Origin: SHLQ01 sp964562985
GTDB taxonomy: Bacteria; Actinomycetota; Acidimicrobiia; Acidimicrobiales; SHLQ01
Assembly: GCA_964562985.1 (NCBI GenBank)
Contig: CAZLWE010000078.1
Coordinates: 1-13,233 of the forward strand
Length of the DNA stretch: 13,233 bases
Reading direction: 5' to 3'
The translations under genes and the position numbers were made by a program. The notes under the pieces are model-generated. The model searched no databases and had not been told where the DNA came from. It saw nothing but the letters and a program-made list of their open reading frames with translations. This document shows, one piece after another, positions 6,467 through 13,233 of this stretch (within the stretch, counting starts at the first letter, position 1; the number at the start of each line of letters is the position of its first letter).

Positions 6467-7090
6467 ATGGCTCCGTTACCCACCGCCTATGATCCGGCTC
6501 TTGGGTATGTGGCGGTGCCTGACCTACTCGTCGAACGTCAACGGGTCGAGATCGCGGCGTGCTGCGCAGCGTTGCTGTCGCTACCTGTTGTGGAGCGTCA
6601 TGCCAGGGACAAGGTTTCCAGCGGGACACATCACCTGAACGAGCTCGATCAACGTTGTCCGACAATGCGCGAGCTGCTGGATGACGCACGGTTGCGGGCC
6701 GTGATCCAAGAGATCGTGGGGGAGGGCCCGACGCTCTACCAGGCGCACTACCGGTCGCCGCAGCCCGGCTTTGGTGCGCAGCATTTTCACACCGACGATC
6801 TGCCGAAGCTCGCAAGCGGGCCAGATGTGGTGGCCACGATGATCCTGGCGCTCGTCGATTTCACCGAAACGAACGGCGCTACTCGACTGATCCCAGGCAG
6901 TCATCGCCGGGTCGACCTTCAGAAGGTGCCCGCTCGTCAGGAACGCTCCGACGAACAGATCGTGCTCACCGGCCCGACAGGCACCGGGTTCATCTTTTCC
7001 GGGCATGTGCTGCATTCGAGAACGCGGAACGACTCCGATCAGGAACGGCCTGCGCTGCAAGTGGTCTGGCGACGCTCCTCACCGCCCTAG
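6467..7090 (+). CDS. PhyH (phytanoyl-CoA dioxygenase)-like Fe(II)/2-oxoglutarate oxygenase
   Basis: This 207-residue protein looks like a non-haem iron, 2-oxoglutarate-dependent dioxygenase of the PhyH superfamily. Such enzymes hydroxylate diverse small molecules; the substrate cannot be told here. The metal triad is visible as H108 and D110 (QHFHTDD) plus distal H183 (GHVLHSR). N188 and R194 (RTRNDSDQER) are in the place of the family's Asn and 2-oxoglutarate-binding Arg. GATRLIPGSHR (about 138-148) is the typical PhyH segment before the distal half. It is shorter than many members (about 250-300 residues) but keeps the core. The start follows a promoter with no leader. It lies 12 bases before ftsY, an unusual neighbour, so it may be a local insertion into a conserved block. 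Confidence 0.8.
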   Translation: MAPLPTAYDPALGYVAVPDLLVERQRVEIAACCAALLSLPVVERHARDKVSSGTHHLNELDQRCPTMRELLDDARLRAVIQEIVGEGPTLYQAHYRSPQPGFGAQHFHTDDLPKLASGPDVVATMILALVDFTETNGATRLIPGSHRRVDLQKVPARQERSDEQIVLTGPTGTGFIFSGHVLHSRTRNDSDQERPALQVVWRRSSPP

Positions 7091-7093
7091 GCT
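7088..7093 (+). promoter_or_regulatory. Possible -10 for ftsY overlapping the upstream stop codon
   Basis: TAGGCT at 7088-7093 fits the actinobacterial -10 pattern and begins with the TAG stop of the dioxygenase gene. Its 3' end is 9 bases before the ftsY ATG, so the transcript would start at or within a few bases of the ATG, and no Shine-Dalgarno is visible before ftsY. No good -35 is seen. The same hexamer is proposed for rplS at 12673-12678. Confidence 0.3.
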
Positions 7094-7102
7094 GGTGCCG
7101 CT

Positions 7103-8254
7103 ATGGATCCCATTTTGTTGATCATTCTGATCGTCGTCGCCATCCTCGTCGTTGGAGGCGTCGGTTTGTCGCTCATGCGCGGCCGCGGCGACCACGCGCC
7201 CACGATCGACCGGTCCGCTACGGACTCGGCCGACCGAGCCATCGAAACCGATCGGGATGCGGGTGCAGACACCGATGTGGCATCCAACGTCGACACCGCC
7301 ACGGATGTCGACGTAGACGAGCCACTCGTCGAAGAGCCCGAGCCAGAACCAGAACCCGAGCCCGCTACATTCCGAGGCCGTCTCGGCAAGGCTCGATCGG
7401 CGATGGCCGGATACCTCGGCTCGATCATGTCGCGCGGCGACGTCAACGCCGAGACCTGGGAAGAACTCGAAGAAGCATTGATTCGCGCCGACGTCGGCGT
7501 CCGGCCGACGACCGAGATTCTCGACGCCGTTCGCGAGCAATCGGACGAACAAGGTGTGAAGGATCCTGCGGCACTTATCGAGTTGGTAAAAAACGAGATG
7601 AAGGCTCGGCTGAGCGAGCACGACATTTCTCTCGCCAAAGGTGGCGACCCGTCGGTATGGCTGTTCGTGGGCGTGAACGGCGTCGGCAAAACCACCACGA
7701 TCGGCAAGTTGTCGACCCGAGAGGTCGCCGCCGGCCAGAACGTGGTCCTGGCGGCCGGCGATACGTTCCGTGCCGCAGCAGCCGAACAGCTCACCATGTG
7801 GGCTGATCGCTCCGGCGCACACTGTGTCCGCGGTACCGAAGGCGGCGACCCGTCGTCGGTCATCTTCGACGCCGTCGAACACGCAGCCGCGAACGACGCC
7901 GACCTCGTGATGGCCGACACCGCTGGACGACTGCACAACAAGACCAACCTCATGAACGAACTATCGAAGGTGCGTCGTGTGGCAGAGAAGGGCGCAGGCA
8001 CCGTCACCGAGACACTTCTCGTGATTGATGCCACCACCGGTCAGAACGGTCTGACGCAGGCGCGTGCGTTCAAAGAGACGGCCGATCTCACCGGTGTCGT
8101 TCTCACCAAGCTCGATGGCTCAGCCAAGGGCGGCATCGTCGTGGCCGTGCAACAAGAGCTCGATATTCCGGTCAAACTCGTCGGCCTCGGCGAAGGTCCA
8201 CTGGACCTCGTCGAGTTCAACGCCAACGACTTCGTCGACGCACTCTTCGAATAG
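7103..8254 (+). CDS. ftsY: Signal recognition particle receptor FtsY
   Basis: FtsY is the membrane-bound GTPase that receives ribosome-nascent chain complexes from SRP and hands them to SecYEG. The 383-residue product has an N-terminal membrane helix (about 4-24), an acidic linker (DVDVDEPLVEEPEPEPEPEP, about 70-90) and the NG domain: G1 GVNGVGKTT (190-198), DTFRAAA (about 221-227), DTAGR (272-276), TKLDG (335-339) and GLGEGP near the end. The membrane helix is typical of actinobacterial FtsY, unlike the soluble form of E. coli. The ATG at 7103 places this helix at the N terminus. ffh follows after 26 bases, so receptor and particle GTPase can be made together; in M. tuberculosis amt-glnB-glnD genes separate the two. 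Confidence 0.96.
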   Translation: MDPILLIILIVVAILVVGGVGLSLMRGRGDHAPTIDRSATDSADRAIETDRDAGADTDVASNVDTATDVDVDEPLVEEPEPEPEPEPATFRGRLGKARSAMAGYLGSIMSRGDVNAETWEELEEALIRADVGVRPTTEILDAVREQSDEQGVKDPAALIELVKNEMKARLSEHDISLAKGGDPSVWLFVGVNGVGKTTTIGKLSTREVAAGQNVVLAAGDTFRAAAAEQLTMWADRSGAHCVRGTEGGDPSSVIFDAVEHAAANDADLVMADTAGRLHNKTNLMNELSKVRRVAEKGAGTVTETLLVIDATTGQNGLTQARAFKETADLTGVVLTKLDGSAKGGIVVAVQQELDIPVKLVGLGEGPLDLVEFNANDFVDALFE

Positions 8255-8258
8255 CGTC

Positions 8259-8276
8259 AACTCGATAGAGTTAGGA
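8259..8276 (+). promoter_or_regulatory. Hairpin abutting the ffh ribosome-binding site
   Basis: AACTC (8259-8263) and GAGTT (8268-8272) form a perfect 5 bp stem around GATA. The AGGA Shine-Dalgarno (8273-8276) starts right after the stem and lies 4 bases from the ATG. TAGAGT (8266-8271) also fits a -10 pattern but has no -35. The hairpin is weak and might only fill the short gap. Confidence 0.25.
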
Positions 8277-8280
8277 AATC

Positions 8281-9744
<1,464 letters not shown>

Positions 9745-9748
9745 CCAG

Positions 9749-9759
9749 ACCCTGCGGGT
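9749..9759 (+). terminator. Small palindrome after ffh, copy 2 of the ACCCTGCGGGT family
   Basis: ACCC-TGC-GGGT is a short perfect hairpin 5 bases after the ffh stop. It is the plus-strand copy of the core seen inverted at 44-54 and again at 13098-13108. The stem is only 4 bp (6 with weaker pairs) and no T run follows directly, so any termination would be partial. Confidence 0.35.
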
Positions 9760-9761
9760 TG

Positions 9762-9796
9762 TCCGCGTTCTCGCTTCCGACAAACCTCCGCGTTCT
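9762..9796 (+). repeat. Pair of 10-base direct repeats between ffh and rpsP
   Basis: TCCGCGTTCT occurs at 9762-9771 and 9787-9796, a 25-base period (start to start). These lie upstream of the likely rpsP promoter and could be regulator sites on consecutive helix faces. No further copy is seen. Confidence 0.35.
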
Positions 9797-9830
9797 GGGT
9801 CCTTGAGTAGGTTCTTCCTCCTCCAAACGC

Positions 9831-9836
9831 TAGATT
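9831..9836 (+). promoter_or_regulatory. Possible -10 of the rpsP operon
   Basis: TAGATT at 9831-9836 fits the TANNNT -10 pattern and would give a leader of about 45 bases to the rpsP GTG. TTGAGT at 9803-9808 is 22 bases away, too far for a normal -35. The 144-base gap after ffh is where a ribosomal operon promoter is expected. Confidence 0.3.
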
Positions 9837-9888
9837 CAATCGGTCGAGTCTCACTTTTTTCGGAGGCTCCCAACAAGAGGATGTATTC

Positions 9889-10413
9889 GTGGCTGTAAAG
9901 CTCCGCCTTATGCGCATGGGCAAGAAGAAGCAACCGACCTACCGCGTCGTTGCTGCAGATTCGCGTTCGCCCCGCAACGGTCGTTTCATTGAAATCGTCG
10001 GTACCTACCAGCCGCGCCAAGACCCATCGGTCATCGAGATCGACAACGAGAAGGCCGTCCACTGGTTGAAGCACGGCGCACAGCCAACCGAGCGGGTTGC
10101 AAAGCTGTTGAAGATCTCCGGTGCCTGGGAAGAGTTCACTGGCGTCGCTCCAGACGTTCCACCAATTCCTGAACCCACACCCAACAAGGGATATACCGCG
10201 CCAGCACCACCCAAGCCGCCGAAGGCTGTGGAGAAAGCCGCCGCAGCGGAGGCTGAAGCTGCAGACGACGATGCCGAAGAGACAGCTGACGACGCAGCAG
10301 AGGCAGCGGACGAGGCACCCGCTGAAGAAGCGGCTGCTGAAGAAGCGCCCGCAGAGGAAGCCGCAGCCGAAGAGGCACCTGCCGAAGATGCCGCCGAAGG
10401 CGACGAGTCATGA
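9889..10413 (+). CDS. rpsP: 30S ribosomal protein S16 with long Ala/Glu tail
   Basis: S16 is an early-binding 30S subunit protein that stabilises 16S rRNA folding. Residues 1-80 are the whole S16 fold (MAVKLRLMRMGKKKQPTYRV, GRFIEIVGTYQP, AVHWLKHGAQPTERV). Residues about 100-174 form a tail that is first Pro/Lys-rich, then strongly acidic with an EAPAEEAAAE decapeptide repeated about three times. Typical bacterial S16 is 80-90 residues; actinobacterial forms often carry such tails (about 160 residues in M. tuberculosis). The GTG start is set by AGAGG at 9876-9880, 8 bases upstream; an out-of-frame ATG at 9881 has no spacing from it. The stop overlaps khpA (ATGA). First gene of the rpsP-khpA-rimM-trmD operon. 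Confidence 0.96.
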   Translation: MAVKLRLMRMGKKKQPTYRVVAADSRSPRNGRFIEIVGTYQPRQDPSVIEIDNEKAVHWLKHGAQPTERVAKLLKISGAWEEFTGVAPDVPPIPEPTPNKGYTAPAPPKPPKAVEKAAAAEAEAADDDAEETADDAAEAADEAPAEEAAAEEAPAEEAAAEEAPAEDAAEGDES

Positions 10414-10697
10414 GCGACGTCGAGCCAGACGACCAAGACGAGACCGAGGCCGAAGGAGCGCCGACCGCCGAAGCGGTGTTGGCCTACGTTGTGCAGTCGC
10501 TCGTGAAAGACAAAGACGCCGTACAGGTCGACGTCGACGATTCGAAGCGCACCCTGCAGCTCGAGGTTCGAGTAGGGCCAGACGACATGGGTCGTGTTAT
10601 CGGACGTCGCGGTCGCGTTGCGAACGCAATTCGCACCCTGACCCGGGCAGCAGCTGCCAAAGATGGCGTCGAAGTCGACATCGAATTCCTCGACTGA
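10410..10697 (+). CDS. khpA: KH-domain RNA-binding protein KhpA
   Basis: This is a 95-residue KH-domain protein of the KhpA (YlqC) family, which sits between rpsP and rimM in many Gram-positive genomes and binds RNA, often with KhpB. The KH core occupies about 20-95. Its nucleic-acid-binding loop is GRRG (65-68) in VGPDDMGRVIGRRGRVANAIRTL. The first 17 residues are an extra, very acidic leader (MSDVEPDDQDETEAEG) not found in the usual 75-80-residue members. It begins inside the rpsP stop codon, so translation is probably coupled. Confidence 0.92.
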   Translation: MSDVEPDDQDETEAEGAPTAEAVLAYVVQSLVKDKDAVQVDVDDSKRTLQLEVRVGPDDMGRVIGRRGRVANAIRTLTRAAAAKDGVEVDIEFLD

Positions 10698-10711
10698 TTT
10701 TCTCAGTCTCG

Positions 10712-10731
10712 CCGACTCTGACGTCGGACGG
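10712..10731 (+). promoter_or_regulatory. Hairpin over the rimM ribosome-binding region
   Basis: CCGAC (10712-10716) pairs with GTCGG (10723-10727). The right arm overlaps the purine-rich GGACGGG (10726-10732) that is the only Shine-Dalgarno-like sequence before the rimM ATG at 10734. The stem is short, so an effect is uncertain. Confidence 0.25.
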
Positions 10732-10733
10732 GC

Positions 10734-11237
10734 ATGACTAATACGTCCCAGCCACCTGACCTGCTACTGGTCGGGTATGTGCGAAAGTCCCATGGTGTGC
10801 GCGGCGACGTAGTCGTTCGCCTCACCACGAACCGAACCGAACGCGTCGACGTCGGTTCCACGCTCGTCGTTGGCGACACCGAACGCACGATCACCTCCAC
10901 CCGTTCCCATCAAGGCGACCACATCGTGCACTTCGACGGGGTTGACGACCGGAATGCCGCCGACGTGCTCCGGGGCACCGAACTCAAAGCCGAACCAATC
11001 GACGATCCAGACGAGCTTTGGGTGCACGAGCTGATCGGCTGTGACGTGATCGACGACGGAGTGAATCGAGGCACGGTCGTCGAGGTTGTTTCGAACCCTG
11101 CGAGCGATTTGCTCGAGCTCGACACTGGCGCACTAGTTCCGCTTCGGTTCGTAACCTCCCAACAACCCGGCGTGATCAACGTGGACGTCCCGGACGGACT
11201 CTTCGCCCTCTACGAGGAAGGTGGCGAGGAAGAATGA
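10734..11237 (+). CDS. rimM: 16S rRNA processing protein RimM
   Basis: RimM is a 30S assembly factor that binds protein S19 and helps mature the 16S head domain. The 167-residue product has the N-terminal RimM barrel (about 10-88; LLVGYVRKSHGVRGDVVVRL, DRNAADVLRGTEL) and a PRC-barrel domain (about 94-160; DELWVHELIGCDVID, GTVVEVVSNPASDLLEL, PLRFV, INVDVPDGLFAL). The length is normal, and the last residues are acidic (EEGGEEE). It lies 36 bases after khpA and overlaps trmD by 4 bases (ATGA). S16, RimM and TrmD are commonly co-transcribed. Confidence 0.95.
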   Translation: MTNTSQPPDLLLVGYVRKSHGVRGDVVVRLTTNRTERVDVGSTLVVGDTERTITSTRSHQGDHIVHFDGVDDRNAADVLRGTELKAEPIDDPDELWVHELIGCDVIDDGVNRGTVVEVVSNPASDLLELDTGALVPLRFVTSQQPGVINVDVPDGLFALYEEGGEEE

Positions 11238-11953
11238 GAATCGACGTCTTCACCGTTTTCCCCGAACTCGTCGACGGTGCCCTCCGCGCGAGCATCATCG
11301 GGCGGGCTCGTTCACAAGACACGCTCGACCTCCGACTCCACGACCCGCGAGCCCACGCAACCGACGTCCACCGAAGCGTCGACGACTCCCCCTTTGGCGG
11401 GGGAGCGGGCATGGTTATGCGGCCTGACATTCTCACCGCATCGATTCGAGCCGCCGAACCCCCGCGCCCACTTCTGGCTCTGAGCGCATCGGGCAGACGA
11501 TTCGACCAGGCAATGGCGCATCAACTTGCCGATGGCGGCGGATTCTCGCTGCTGTGCGGCCGTTACGAAGGCATCGACCAGCGCGTGCTCGACACCGAGG
11601 TCGACGGCGAAGTGTCAATCGGTGACTTCGTGCTCGCCGGTGGCGAGGTCGCTGCCGCAGTCATCATCGAAGCCACGGTTCGGCTGGTTCCTGGTGTACT
11701 CGGCAACGCCGACTCGATTGCGGAGGAGTCGTTCTCCGACGGCCTGCTCGAGTATCCCCAGTACACCCGCCCAGCCGACTTCGAGGGCCGATCGGTTCCC
11801 GACGTGCTCACCTCAGGCAACCACGGTCTGGTCGAACGATGGCGTCGGGCCATGAGCCTTCGTCGCACCATCGACCGTCGGCCGGACCTCATCGAGGCCC
11901 GTGGTGGTCTGACCGACGACGATCGCAAGCTCCTCGAGGAGTTCGGTCTCTAG
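11234..11953 (+). CDS. trmD: tRNA (guanine-37-N1) methyltransferase TrmD
   Basis: TrmD uses S-adenosylmethionine to make m1G37 next to the anticodon, which prevents +1 frameshifting. The 239-residue product has the trefoil-knot SPOUT domain: DDSPFGGGAGMVMRP (50-64), LLCGRYEGIDQRV (106-118) and SIGDFVLAGGE (128-138). ESFSDGLLEYPQYTRP (165-180) carries the catalytic Asp, D169, at the same number as in E. coli. VPDVLTSGNH (188-197) and ERWRR lie in the C-terminal tRNA-binding domain. The length is normal. Translation starts in the rimM stop. The final codons GGT CTC TAG begin the GGTCTCT motif that recurs in the repeats just downstream, and the frame stays open for 91 codons past the TAG. Confidence 0.96.
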   Translation: MRIDVFTVFPELVDGALRASIIGRARSQDTLDLRLHDPRAHATDVHRSVDDSPFGGGAGMVMRPDILTASIRAAEPPRPLLALSASGRRFDQAMAHQLADGGGFSLLCGRYEGIDQRVLDTEVDGEVSIGDFVLAGGEVAAAVIIEATVRLVPGVLGNADSIAEESFSDGLLEYPQYTRPADFEGRSVPDVLTSGNHGLVERWRRAMSLRRTIDRRPDLIEARGGLTDDDRKLLEEFGL

Positions 11954-11957
11954 GCCT

Positions 11958-12204
11958 GGTCTCTCTGGTCTCTCTGGTCTCTCTGGCGGAACGGCTCCGC
12001 CGTCCATTTTCCGCCTTCGAGCTGCAGAGCATTTCCTCCCTCCGGGGGCCGTTGCACGGAGCGGTCTCTCTGGCGGAACGGCTCCGCCGTCCATTTTCCG
12101 CCTTCGAGCTGCAGAGCATTTCCTCCCTCCGGGGGCCGTTGCACGGAGCGGTCTCTCTGGCGGAACGGCTCCGCCGTCCATTTTCCGCCTTCGAGCTGCA
12201 GAGC
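11958..12204 (+). repeat. 87-base tandem repeat array (2.6 copies) with a 9-base lead-in repeat
   Basis: Three copies with identical sequence start at 11976, 12063 and 12150; the third stops after 55 bases at 12204. The first copy is preceded by two extra GGTCTCTCT 9-mers (11958-11975). Each unit holds the hairpin GGCGGA-ACGGC-TCCGCC, an alternative arm TTCCGCC, and CTCCG/CGGAG near its end. No unit contains TA, TGA or TCA, so all six frames are open through the array. It is not a CRISPR: units are contiguous with no spacers. Identity between copies implies recent duplication. No coding role is assigned. Confidence 0.9.
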
Positions 12205-12250
12205 CCGGGAACCCGACTCACATCTGTGATGGGTCTGCCGATAGGCCCGC

Positions 12251-12655
12251 ATGTCGACGCAACTAATGCTCTCGCCGGCGGTTCGGTCATGGGATCAGCT
12301 GAGTACAGCGATCTCGGAGTCACTCGATGATTTGTTGACGGGTTCCGTGTCGGAGGTGCGCGTAACTGTGCCTGGCGGTGGGCAACATATTGTCGCTGGG
12401 CTAGTCGGTGACGGACAGGTTCGTCTCGCCGCAGCGGGCAACGACACCCTCATGGGCGGCGATCGGCTTACCGTTCGCGATGAACGGGCCGTCATCGCCG
12501 TGGGCTTCAAAGTCGCATCGGACTCCTGGGGCAACTTCTACTGGGATTGGAGCGCTCCGGTCGACTCTGACCTGGTCGCTTCGGGCATCATTCGCACGAT
12601 GCGAGATATCTACAAAGTTGAATCTAACCAACTAGAACTCGCCGTCACGTTGTAG
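12251..12655 (+). CDS. Unassigned 134-residue protein between trmD and rplS
   Basis: I do not firmly recognise this gene. The product has no signal peptide or membrane helix. A Ser/Leu-rich amphipathic N part (13-34) is followed by a beta-rich section (EVRVTVPGGGQHIVAGLVGD, then RLAAAGNDTL), then VIAVGFKV, an aromatic NFYWDWSAPVD segment (95-105) and a C-terminal helix IIRTMRDIYKVE. That order recalls the YbjN/TY-Chap-type small chaperone-like proteins common in actinobacteria; this is a weak, by-eye resemblance. The ATG has ATAGG (12241-12245) 5 bases upstream. Codon use matches the neighbours and no long frame competes, so the gene is probably real. It interrupts the common trmD-rplS pairing. 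Confidence 0.75.
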   Translation: MSTQLMLSPAVRSWDQLSTAISESLDDLLTGSVSEVRVTVPGGGQHIVAGLVGDGQVRLAAAGNDTLMGGDRLTVRDERAVIAVGFKVASDSWGNFYWDWSAPVDSDLVASGIIRTMRDIYKVESNQLELAVTL

Positions 12656-12678
12656 CTAGTCGGAAGGGCTTCTAGGCT
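12650..12678 (+). promoter_or_regulatory. Likely rplS promoter
   Basis: TTGTAG (12650-12655), a 17-base spacer and TAGGCT (12673-12678) fit a housekeeping promoter; the -35 overlaps the stop of the preceding gene. Transcription would begin near 12685, giving a leader of about 36 bases that contains a small GGCC-TAATC-GGCC hairpin (12687-12699) and the AGGAG ribosome site. Confidence 0.42.
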
Positions 12679-12720
12679 TGTCGACTGGCCTAATCGGCCG
12701 CGATTCGCAGGAGCCCTCCG

Positions 12721-13068
12721 ATGAACATCACCGATCTCGTTGACGCAAAGTCCCTCCGGGACGACATCCCCGAGTTTCAAGCTGGCGACACCGTGAAGGT
12801 GCACGTCCGTGTAGTCGAGGGCAACAAAGAGCGTGTCCAGGTGTTCGAGGGCGTTGTCATCGCTCGTCGTGGCAGCGGCATCAACGAATCGTTCACCGTA
12901 CGCAAGCTCAGCTTCGGCGTCGGCGTAGAGCGCACCTTCCCGCTTCACTCGCCAATCATGTCCAAGCTTGAGTTCGTAACCCGTGGCGATGTCCGCCGGG
13001 CAAAGCTCTACTACCTGCGTGACCGCGTCGGTAAGGCCGCCAAGGTCCGCGAAAAGCGCGAGTTCTAG
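12721..13068 (+). CDS. rplS: 50S ribosomal protein L19
   Basis: L19 is a 50S subunit protein at the interface with the 30S subunit, contributing to inter-subunit bridges. The 115-residue product matches the family from end to end: DIPEFQAGDTVKVHVRVVEGNKERVQVFEGVVIARRGSG, the SFTVRKLSFGVGVERTFPLHSP segment, and the basic C-terminal part RRAKLYYLRDRVGKAAKVREK. The length is normal. The ATG has a strong AGGAG at 12709-12713, 7 bases upstream. It usually follows trmD closely; here about 770 bases containing a repeat array and another gene intervene, and it appears to have its own promoter. Confidence 0.97.
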   Translation: MNITDLVDAKSLRDDIPEFQAGDTVKVHVRVVEGNKERVQVFEGVVIARRGSGINESFTVRKLSFGVGVERTFPLHSPIMSKLEFVTRGDVRRAKLYYLRDRVGKAAKVREKREF

Positions 13069-13071
13069 CCG

Positions 13072-13213
13072 AAGCCTTAGCCGCCATGCGTCTGCGAACC
13101 CTGCGGGTTCGTGCCGCTGATTATGGCGGCACGGGTTCGGCTCAATTATTCGCCGCAATCGCACATTCGCTTCGCTCGGTGTGCTCTGCGGACAAAGCCT
13201 TAGCCGCCATGCG
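13072..13213. repeat. 19-base direct repeats in the right-end non-coding region
   Basis: AAGCCTTAGCCGCCATGCG occurs exactly at 13072-13090 and 13195-13213, 123 bases apart. Right after the second copy, 13214-13229 matches 123-138 at the left end of the window in 15 of 16 bases. Between the repeats lie the rplS hairpin and a GCACA/TGTGC stem (13161-13184). I see no gene in 13069-13233. Confidence 0.6.
13080..13130 (+). terminator. Two-tier hairpin after rplS (contains copy 3 of the ACCCTGCGGGT family)
   Basis: Outer arms GCCGCCAT (13080-13087) and ATGGCGGC (13123-13130) are perfectly complementary. Inside, CGAACCC (13095-13101) and GGGTTCG (13105-13111) form a 7 bp stem around TGC. It starts 12 bases after the rplS stop, the place for a terminator, but there is no T run. 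Confidence 0.5.
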
Positions 13214-13233
13214 CGAGCAACTCGGTTAGAGAG

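Noticed and set aside
9881..9898. Five-codon ATG frame overlapping the rpsP start
   Set aside because: Its ATG directly touches the AGAGG ribosome site with no spacing, whereas the rpsP GTG is ideally spaced.
11958..12204. CRISPR array
   Set aside because: Units are identical and contiguous, with no unique spacers and no cas genes.
11839..12330. 163-codon frame running from trmD through the repeat array
   Set aside because: It starts inside trmD in another frame and is open only because the repeat lacks stops; no ribosome site. Kept as a repeat observation, not a gene.

Overview
The window is a conserved chromosomal block from a high-GC Gram-positive bacterium, most likely an actinobacterium. 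A marine Acidimicrobiia-type lineage is my guess. The signs are the Smc wording (GPNGSGKSN, HVIVSQGQID), GTG starts, FtsY with an N-terminal membrane helix, ribosomal protein S16 with a long Ala/Glu tail, and the order smc, ftsY, ffh, rpsP, KH gene, rimM, trmD, rplS. All genes I accept are on the plus strand. The species cannot be named from sequence alone.

Layout. Bases 1-309 are non-coding and rich in inverted and direct repeats. A possible 37-residue proline-run ORF (310-423), a GTTACA/TGTAAC palindrome and the smc leader follow. smc (544-4071) is followed after 56 bases by an OmpR-type response regulator and its overlapping histidine kinase (4128-6226). That 56-base gap folds into a hairpin that covers the regulator's ribosome-binding site and carries an exact DnaA-box 9-mer in its loop region. 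A 240-base gap (6227-6466) holds four strong hairpins in a row, then a promoter for an apparently leaderless PhyH-type dioxygenase gene (6467-7090). ftsY and ffh (7103-9744) encode the signal recognition particle receptor and the SRP GTPase. rpsP, khpA, rimM and trmD (9889-11953) form a tight ribosome and RNA maturation operon with two ATGA overlaps. After trmD come three tandem copies (the last partial) of an 87-base repeat with no stop triplet on either strand, a small unassigned protein (12251-12655), and rplS (12721-13068) with its own leader and a downstream two-tier hairpin. The last 165 bases are non-coding repeat DNA related to the left end.

How the genes work together. Smc organises the chromosome. 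The kinase/regulator pair probably senses the envelope. FtsY and Ffh target nascent membrane proteins. S16, KhpA, RimM, TrmD and L19 build ribosomes and modify tRNA. In better-known actinobacteria, such as Mycobacterium tuberculosis, smc lies directly next to ftsY. Here a two-component pair and a dioxygenase sit between them, and a small unassigned gene plus a repeat array sit between trmD and rplS.

The parts least explained by known genes are the stop-free 87-base tandem repeat, the DnaA-box hairpin, the four-hairpin array, and a family of small dispersed palindromes (core ACCCTGCGGGT) in three intergenic sites.
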